Origin: an uncultured Armatimonadota bacterium
GTDB lineage: Bacteria; Armatimonadota; Armatimonadia; Armatimonadales; Armatimonadaceae
Assembly: GCA_903924445.1 (NCBI GenBank)
Contig: CAIYBQ010000265.1
Location: 1 to 6,101 of the forward strand
Length of the DNA: 6,101 nucleotides
Direction: 5' to 3'
Shown here: positions 1 to 4,081 of the stretch, one piece after another
Layout of the letters: every line of letters begins with the position of its first letter
How positions within the stretch are numbered: position 1 is the stretch's first letter
Translations under genes and position numbers: made by a program
Notes under the pieces: generated by a model
What the model was told of the DNA's origin: nothing
The model's database searches: none
The model's input: only the letters and a program-made list of their open reading frames with translations

Positions 1-264
1 TAATGTGTAGAAACCGTAGCGTGGAAAACGCTGCGGTTTTTCTTTTTGTTGATGTTGGATGAGAAACAGCTTTCTTGCTCCACGCATGGAGATGATTGCT
101 TGCTTGTTGATAAAGCCGGCGTGCCGGTTGAGAGCATTGGTGACAGCTCCGGGCGACTGGAACAGCTGTTCTAAATCGTTAATCAGAGATGCTAGTGTTG
201 AATCAATCCGCAGTGGAGGTTCCGCTGCAGTTTCTGCCTTGTATGCGACGCGAAAACTCCACAC
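1..264 (-). CDS. Unrecognised protein, partial at left edge, apparent 5' frameshift
   Basis: A minus-strand frame is open for 88 codons from a GTG at 264 to the window edge without a stop. I recognise no family. The product looks like a real protein: a short beta-like start (FRVAYKAET), a helical segment (STLASLINDLEQLFQ, about residues 22-36), then a mixed basic region with RGARKLFLIQ and a basic C-terminal stretch. No signal peptide or membrane segment is seen. The GTG has no good ribosome site. A much better start, ATG at 283-281 with AAAGG five bases upstream, is one base out of phase. Removing one T from the T4 run at 256-253 would join them as MTKTRIRVEF followed by RVAYKAET. The gene follows the regulator's terminator on the same strand. 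A plus-strand frame at 59-295 covers the same DNA but lacks a ribosome site and is rich in Cys and Arg like a shadow frame. The alternative is that no gene exists here. Confidence 0.45.
   Translation of the reverse strand, partial: MWSFRVAYKAETAAEPPLRIDSTLASLINDLEQLFQSPGAVTNALNRHAGFINKQAIISMRGARKLFLIQHQQKEKPQRFPRYGFYTL
11..48 (+). terminator. Rho-independent terminator of a gene left of the window
   Basis: An 11-bp stem (AAACCGTAGCG, 11-21, with CGCTGCGGTTT, 29-39, one G-U pair) closes a 7-nt loop and is followed at once by a T-rich tract (TTTTTCTTTTTG ending at 48). This is the classic intrinsic terminator shape for plus-strand transcription. A TAA at 1-3 or TAG at 8-10 could be the stop codon of the plus-strand gene it serves, but the frame is not visible. 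Read on the minus strand the tail is poor, so it is mainly a plus-strand terminator. It overlaps the minus-strand reading frame at the left edge, implying convergent overlapping 3' ends if that frame is real. Confidence 0.8.
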
Positions 265-280
265 GTATTCTGGTCTTTGT

Positions 281-293
281 CATCACAACCTTT
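281..293 (-). promoter_or_regulatory. Ribosome binding site and ATG of the left-edge gene
   Basis: On the minus strand AAAGG (293-289) lies five bases before ATG (283-281), the best initiation signal in this stretch. The frame it opens (MTKTRIRVEF...) stops after 26 codons, but a one-base shift at the T4 run at 256-253 places it in the 88-codon open frame. This is why a disrupted start is suspected rather than true initiation at GTG 264. Confidence 0.4.
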
Positions 294-329
294 AAATGAA
301 ACAAACCGCAGTGCTTTTGGCACTGCGGT
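294..329 (-). terminator. Rho-independent terminator of the luxR-type gene
   Basis: A perfect 10-bp stem (ACCGCAGTGC, 305-314, with GCACTGCGGT, 320-329) encloses a 5-nt loop. Read on the minus strand it is followed by TTTGTTTCATTT, a reasonable U-rich tail, and it lies about 30 bases beyond the TAG of the regulator gene. In the plus direction the following bases (CGTTGTTTTGA) are less T-rich, so it may also work weakly in that direction. Confidence 0.75.
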
Positions 330-358
330 CGTTGTTTTGATAGCTCCCTGACCAGTGA

Positions 359-613
359 CTAGCTGGTGGTTGCTGTAAGCAATCCACGGCGGGTTGCTTC
401 ACGGAATGCCTGTAACCGATTGGTTACGGACAGCTTCGTGTAGATGTTAGCGAGGTGAAAATCCACCGTGCGCTTGCTGACAAACAGCTCATCTGCAACT
501 TCCTTGCTTGACTTGCCTTCGATAACCCTCTGTAAGACCTCAACCTCGCGCTTGGTCAACTTGACCTGCTGACAATCGGCGTGCTCCAGATGATCCATAT
601 AAATCGTACTCAT
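359..613 (-). CDS. Stand-alone LuxR/GerE-type HTH transcriptional regulator
   Basis: This encodes an 84-residue protein that is almost entirely one LuxR C-terminal (GerE) DNA-binding domain. The domain begins at LTKREVEVLQ (residues 19-28), continues through EGKSSKEVADELFVS (32-46) and the recognition-helix region SKRTVDFHLANIYTKL (46-61), and ends with the LQAFREATRRGLL helix (67-79). No receiver, autoinducer-binding or sensor domain is present, so any signal input must come from a partner or from its own expression level. It should act as a cytoplasmic DNA-binding dimer, as the family does; its targets are unknown. ATG 613 is chosen because GGGAGG lies ten bases upstream; an upstream extension to 664 has no such support. 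It ends with TAG and is followed by a strong hairpin terminator. It is divergent from the phosphohexomutase gene across a 295-bp gap and could regulate that gene or itself, which is inference only. Confidence 0.88.
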   Translation of the reverse strand: MSTIYMDHLEHADCQQVKLTKREVEVLQRVIEGKSSKEVADELFVSKRTVDFHLANIYTKLSVTNRLQAFREATRRGLLTATTS

Positions 614-623
614 GTGCTTCGAA

Positions 624-629
624 CCTCCC
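624..629 (-). promoter_or_regulatory. Ribosome binding site of the luxR-type gene
   Basis: GGGAGG on the minus strand lies ten bases before the ATG at 613. It decides the start in favour of the 84-residue product over the longer reading from 664. Confidence 0.65.
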
Positions 630-895
630 GGATACTGACATTGCAAAGTCAATGCCAAACCCATTCCCGCTTATAAATAATCTATTGGGAGCCTCGTCGC
701 TCCACGAGGCACACATGTATCTTCGTACAATTACCGGGAAGACTTTACCCCTCATTTTTACTAGGTTTACCTGAGCATCCATTGGGGCAGAAAACATAGA
801 GTTCCGACATGCGGGTTATACTGAAACCCGTGACAACACAGGCTTGTAAGTGAGCTTCTGAAGTTGTTTGCCACCAACCTAAATATTGGATTTTT

Positions 896-902
896 GGGAG
901 AG
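896..902 (+). promoter_or_regulatory. Ribosome binding site of the phosphohexomutase gene
   Basis: GGGAGAG lies six bases before the ATG at 909. It fixes that start in preference to a TTG at 864, which would add 15 residues without a ribosome site and ahead of the usual family N terminus. Confidence 0.75.
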
Positions 903-908
903 ACGCAC

Positions 909-2333
909 ATGGCTGCTGGGCACGCACAGATCAAGTTCGGAACCGATGGATGGCGTGGAATCATCGCTGATGACTTCACCGTCGCGAATGTCCAGCTCGC
1001 AACGCAGGCAGTCTGTAACTGGATAAAGCGAAATGGTAATGCATCTGCCGGAATGGTCATCGGCTACGATTGCCGGGCACAATCGGATGTGTTTGCTAAG
1101 GCTGTTGCACAAGTTGCCATCGGAAATGGCATCGGTGTTCAGCTTTCCAACCGGCCATGCTCATCGCCGACCGTCTCGTTTGCCGTTGAGCGTAGCAAGG
1201 CCGCCGTCGGCATCATGATCACCGCAAGCCATAATCCTCCATCGTTTAACGGTCTGAAAATCAAAGCGATCTACGGTGGCAGCGCAACCCCAGACATCAT
1301 CAAACAGATTGAAGCAGAGTTGGCTCTGATCACTTCAGATGACATTAATGTTGACAAACAGTCCATCGACACAGTTGATCTCATTGCTGATTACCTCGTG
1401 CAATGCGCCAGCCTTGTCGATTTGGAGCTAATTCGGGCATCCGGGTTTCGGCCAGTTATCGATCCAATGCATGGCTCTGGTTCAGGGATGCTTACTAAAA
1501 TTCTCGTGGATGCCGGTATCGATAGCATCGAAATACGCTCCGAACGTAACCCATACTTTGGCGGCGTGAATCCCGAGCCGATCGCGAGCAATATGCAGGC
1601 ACTGTTCGATGCGGTTACGGAGTCTGGCCGGGATGTTGGAATCTGTCTTGATGGCGATGCAGACCGCTTTGGCGCCTGTGATTCACATGGCCGCTTTGTA
1701 GACTGCCACCGCCTCTTTGCGGTCCTCCTCAAGCACCTCACGAACTACCGTGGGCTGACCGGTGATGTCGTCCGTACGGTTTCCACAACCCGAGCGCTCG
1801 ACAAGCTCTGCGCCAACCGGGGTATCCGCCTGATTGAAACTCCAATCGGCTTCAAGTACATTTGTGATTTGATGCTCCAAGGGGATGTGATGATTGGTGG
1901 CGAGGAATCGGGTGGCATTGGTGTAAAGGGCCACCTCCCTGAGCGGGATGGCGTTGTGATGGGCCTGTTGATTCTTGAGGCAATGGCCGCGGCCGGCAAG
2001 CGATTAGAAGACCTCATCGACGATGTCTTTGCGGAAGTCGGACCGCATGAATATACGCGTAATGACATGTATCCACTGGCAGCTGCGATGCCGGCTATCA
2101 ATACAGCGCTGCTTTCGTTTGCGGAAACGTCATTTGCAGGGCTCGCCATTCAGGAAATCGTCCGCAAAGATGGCACACGCCTCGACTTTGCAGATGGCTC
2201 ATGGCTGCTTCTGAGACCATCCGGGACCGAACCCGTCGTCCGCGTTTATGCCGAGGCACCCACGATGGACCAGGCTAATCACTTGGTGGCGCAGGGTGTC
2301 GCGTACGTCAACGCGGTTGGAGCGACCGTTTAG
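909..2333 (+). CDS. Phosphoglucomutase/phosphomannomutase family protein
   Basis: This 474-residue protein belongs to the alpha-D-phosphohexomutase family, which moves a phosphate between C6 and C1 of a hexose phosphate through a phosphoserine and a bound hexose bisphosphate. All four family motifs are present and intact. They are TASHNPP with the phosphoserine at Ser107 (residues 105-111), the Mg-binding DGDADR loop (248-253), the sugar-selecting GGEESGG loop (330-336) and the phosphate-binding RPSGTEP loop in domain 4 (436-442). The N terminus reads KFGTDGWRG (9-17). The length is normal for the family. The protein has no signal peptide and should be cytoplasmic. Glucose-, mannose- or glucosamine-phosphate specificity cannot be fixed by eye; the KFGTDGWRG start argues against typical GlmM, which has FGTDGIRG, so I give no symbol. 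It would supply activated-sugar precursors for glycogen or envelope polysaccharides. It ends at TAG directly against the stop of the convergent SDR gene, with no terminator between. Confidence 0.93.
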   Translation: MAAGHAQIKFGTDGWRGIIADDFTVANVQLATQAVCNWIKRNGNASAGMVIGYDCRAQSDVFAKAVAQVAIGNGIGVQLSNRPCSSPTVSFAVERSKAAVGIMITASHNPPSFNGLKIKAIYGGSATPDIIKQIEAELALITSDDINVDKQSIDTVDLIADYLVQCASLVDLELIRASGFRPVIDPMHGSGSGMLTKILVDAGIDSIEIRSERNPYFGGVNPEPIASNMQALFDAVTESGRDVGICLDGDADRFGACDSHGRFVDCHRLFAVLLKHLTNYRGLTGDVVRTVSTTRALDKLCANRGIRLIETPIGFKYICDLMLQGDVMIGGEESGGIGVKGHLPERDGVVMGLLILEAMAAAGKRLEDLIDDVFAEVGPHEYTRNDMYPLAAAMPAINTALLSFAETSFAGLAIQEIVRKDGTRLDFADGSWLLLRPSGTEPVVRVYAEAPTMDQANHLVAQGVAYVNAVGATV

Positions 2334-3200
2334 TTATTCAGAGCGCCAGCTGTACTGCGGTTCCCATCCGATGACATTTCGTGCGGCAGAGCAGTCAATC
2401 AGGCCGCGGTAGACATTGGCATTGGTAAGCCACTCTGTGAGGCGGTCGGTCATCACCGCCTCTGGATAATCCCGTTCTAACAGCTCAGCCGTTGGCAGCT
2501 TCGATGTCGTATCTGCCGCCGCGAGCAACATTGCGTGACATCCCGAAAACGGTACAGTCGCCGCAAGGATGGCCGCGGAAACCACATCGCGAAGGTCTAC
2601 ATAAGACCATAGGTCACTTATAGACCAGATGTTTGGTGTTGTGTCTTCATTGGATTTCCATGAGGCATACGCTTTTGCAGCTGCAACATATACGGGGCGT
2701 AGCAAGGCGATGTCCATGCTGTGCATTCTGGAATAGTGCTGCGCCGTTGTTTCCACCAGATGCTTTGCCAGCTGATACGCATTATGTGTGTGCACGGGAT
2801 AGGCATCATCACCGGGGAGATACGCGAGTGGACGTCGTCCACTAAACGAGCCGAATGCATTGACGGAAGAGAACACAACGGCACGGGAGATTCCATGGCT
2901 CACGCATCCATGAAGGATGTTCCAAGTGCCTTGTGCATTGGATGCAAGGACATCGGTTTCCCGTCCATCGATAGGATATGGAATCGCTCCGCAGTGGATT
3001 ACATGTGTACAGCCAGTTAGCGCTGCCTGAACACTCTGGAAATGGGTCAAGTCCATTTGGATGTCGACATCCCCGTGAATGTCTGTTGTTACGACTGCTG
3101 TGCCTGATTCCCGAATGCGAGTCGCCACATGGCTGCCGATTTGCCCTGCACCCCCTGTGACCAGAACTCTTGAACTTGGTGAAAATGGACTACTAGGCAT
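2334..3200 (-). CDS. NAD-dependent epimerase/dehydratase, extended SDR
   Basis: This 288-residue protein is an extended short-chain dehydrogenase/reductase of the sugar-nucleotide epimerase/dehydratase kind. The Rossmann glycine motif is VTGGAGQIG (residues 14-22). Asp40 at the end of the second strand is suited to bind the NAD ribose. FSSVNAFG (110-117) supplies the catalytic Ser region, and YQLAK gives Tyr142 and Lys146 of the YxxxK motif. A substrate-domain tail includes TDRLTEW (251-257) and the closing GWEPQYSWR (279-287), a C-terminal pattern common in this family. The substrate cannot be told; a hexose nucleotide or uronate is plausible. It should be a soluble cytoplasmic enzyme. ATG 3200 is preferred over a longer in-frame start at 3251 because the family N terminus begins near here and it gives an 8-nt overlap with the upstream methyltransferase gene, typical of translational coupling. 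It is the last gene of that two-gene operon and ends in TAA directly against the mutase stop. Confidence 0.88.
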   Translation of the reverse strand: MPSSPFSPSSRVLVTGGAGQIGSHVATRIRESGTAVVTTDIHGDVDIQMDLTHFQSVQAALTGCTHVIHCGAIPYPIDGRETDVLASNAQGTWNILHGCVSHGISRAVVFSSVNAFGSFSGRRPLAYLPGDDAYPVHTHNAYQLAKHLVETTAQHYSRMHSMDIALLRPVYVAAAKAYASWKSNEDTTPNIWSISDLWSYVDLRDVVSAAILAATVPFSGCHAMLLAAADTTSKLPTAELLERDYPEAVMTDRLTEWLTNANVYRGLIDCSAARNVIGWEPQYSWRSE

Positions 3201-3996
3201 CCGCCTGGCGCCTCGCTTCAGCAACTGTAATGCCTGCGGCAACCGTGACATTCAGCGAGTCCGCTTCGCTTGAAAGTGACATCGGGATACGTACCAACAT
3301 CGATGCCACATCCCGGACTGCCTGTGAGATACCGCTTTGCTCGTTACCCATCACGATCGCAAGTGGGCGCTGTCTGAGGTCTGCGACATGGAGGGATAGG
3401 TCAGTGCTTCCAGTCGTCGCGCAGATTGCCATTCCACGTTCACGGAGCTTACCGAGCGTGTCGGCAAGGTTAGCCGTAATCGCGACCGGCGTGCGGAGAA
3501 TCGAGCCCGTTGTTGACCGAACACTTTGCCGGGACCAGGGGTCTACCGATGCGCTATCAAGGAGCAGAGCTTCGCAGCCAAGTGCATCCGCGATGCGAAT
3601 CATTACGCCGACATTCCGTGGATCCTGAATCGCCTCACCGCAGAGAATGATTCCGCTCGAGTCAGCAAGGCCTTTGACGCTTGTTCGGAGCTGATCCACA
3701 ATCGCGACGGCCTGACAGGGTGTCGCGTATGAATTTCCGGTAAGGTCGGTGATCATCGCGGGTGGCACGATGTATGTCACAAGTGTCTTCCCCTCGATGG
3801 CATCCGCGAGCTGCTCGTGACCCTGTTGCGTGACAAAGAGTGTGTGGACTTCGGATTTGGACTGTCTCAATGCCTGTTCCACCAAATCGACGCCTTCGAC
3901 AAAGTAGCGTCGTTGCTCTGTGCGACCGGACTGCTTGAGGAGCGTCAGGGCCTGCTCGAAGACGGGACTTTTCTTACTGGAGAGTGAATGTGACAT
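3193..3996 (-). CDS. SpoU/TrmH-family RNA 2'-O-methyltransferase
   Basis: This 267-residue protein is a knotted (SPOUT) methyltransferase that transfers a methyl group from S-adenosylmethionine to a ribose 2'-OH in rRNA or tRNA. An N-terminal RNA-binding domain with the typical RRYFVEGVDLVEQAL stretch (residues 29-43) precedes the catalytic domain. Motif 1 is QDPRNVGVMIRIADALG (124-140), with the conserved Asn128 and Arg134. Motif 2 is IVMGNEQSGIS (214-224), with Glu219. Motif 3 is IPM followed by SLNVTVAAGITVAEA (237-261). The loop between IPM and SLNV is seven residues rather than the usual five. The target nucleotide cannot be assigned, so no rlmB or trmH symbol is given. ATG 3996 has only a weak GAAG ribosome site, but family alignment supports it. 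It is the first gene of an operon with the SDR gene, overlapping it by 8 nt, and is divergent from the LptD-like gene. Confidence 0.92.
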   Translation of the reverse strand: MSHSLSSKKSPVFEQALTLLKQSGRTEQRRYFVEGVDLVEQALRQSKSEVHTLFVTQQGHEQLADAIEGKTLVTYIVPPAMITDLTGNSYATPCQAVAIVDQLRTSVKGLADSSGIILCGEAIQDPRNVGVMIRIADALGCEALLLDSASVDPWSRQSVRSTTGSILRTPVAITANLADTLGKLRERGMAICATTGSTDLSLHVADLRQRPLAIVMGNEQSGISQAVRDVASMLVRIPMSLSSEADSLNVTVAAGITVAEARRQADA

Positions 3997-4081
3997 ATCG
4001 CTTCAATCTATCGCATCCGTGATGCGAAACAGATTTCCCCGATGCGGGTTCATTAAATCTTGGCTGTGATATTCTTCGGGT
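3997..4081. promoter_or_regulatory. Short divergent intergenic region with a 7-bp dyad
   Basis: The 85 bases between the methyltransferase and LptD-like genes must carry promoters for both. A perfect inverted repeat, TCGCATC-CGT-GATGCGA, occupies 4011-4027, and a further GATGCG half-site lies at 4041-4046. No consensus minus-35/minus-10 pair is clear on either strand. An ATG at 4022 lies in frame with the LptD-like gene but is cut off by a TGA at 4067-4069. If translation begins at that ATG, part of this region is coding and the dyad spans the start. Confidence 0.4.

Larger units (their letters stand above)
614..908. other. Divergent intergenic control region with short dyads
   Basis: These 295 bases separate two divergent genes and should hold both promoters. 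No convincing protein-coding frame is seen. Three inverted repeats stand out: CATTG-CAAAGT-CAATG at 639-654, just upstream of the regulator's ribosome site; GCCTCGT-CGCTCC-ACGAGGC at 691-710, a 7-bp stem without a T tract and so not a terminator; and CGGGTT-ATACTGA-AACCCG at 812-830. The last contains TATACT (817-822), a good minus-10 match for plus-strand transcription, but no matching minus-35 hexamer lies at normal spacing. An AT-rich patch at 671-684 could serve the minus-strand gene. Promoter positions are not settled by sequence alone. Confidence 0.5.

Noticed and set aside
59..295. Plus-strand 78-codon frame between the two terminators
   Set aside because: It begins right after a terminator T tract with no ribosome site, its product is rich in Cys, Arg and Ser without any recognisable pattern, and it is antisense to the more protein-like minus-strand frame.
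50..330. T-box riboswitch or other structured leader on the plus strand, suggested by TGGAGGTTCCGC near 214 and the hairpin at 305-329
   Set aside because: The T-box core does not match (the segment is a simple perfect hairpin), the terminator lies about 75 bases too far downstream to share pairing, and no downstream plus-strand gene follows.
691..710. Terminator candidate GCCTCGT-CGCTCC-ACGAGGC
   Set aside because: Neither strand has a T tract after the stem, and no gene ends nearby.
864..908. Upstream TTG start for the mutase adding 15 residues
   Set aside because: No ribosome site precedes TTG 864, whereas GGGAGAG sits six bases before ATG 909, and the family N terminus matches the shorter form.
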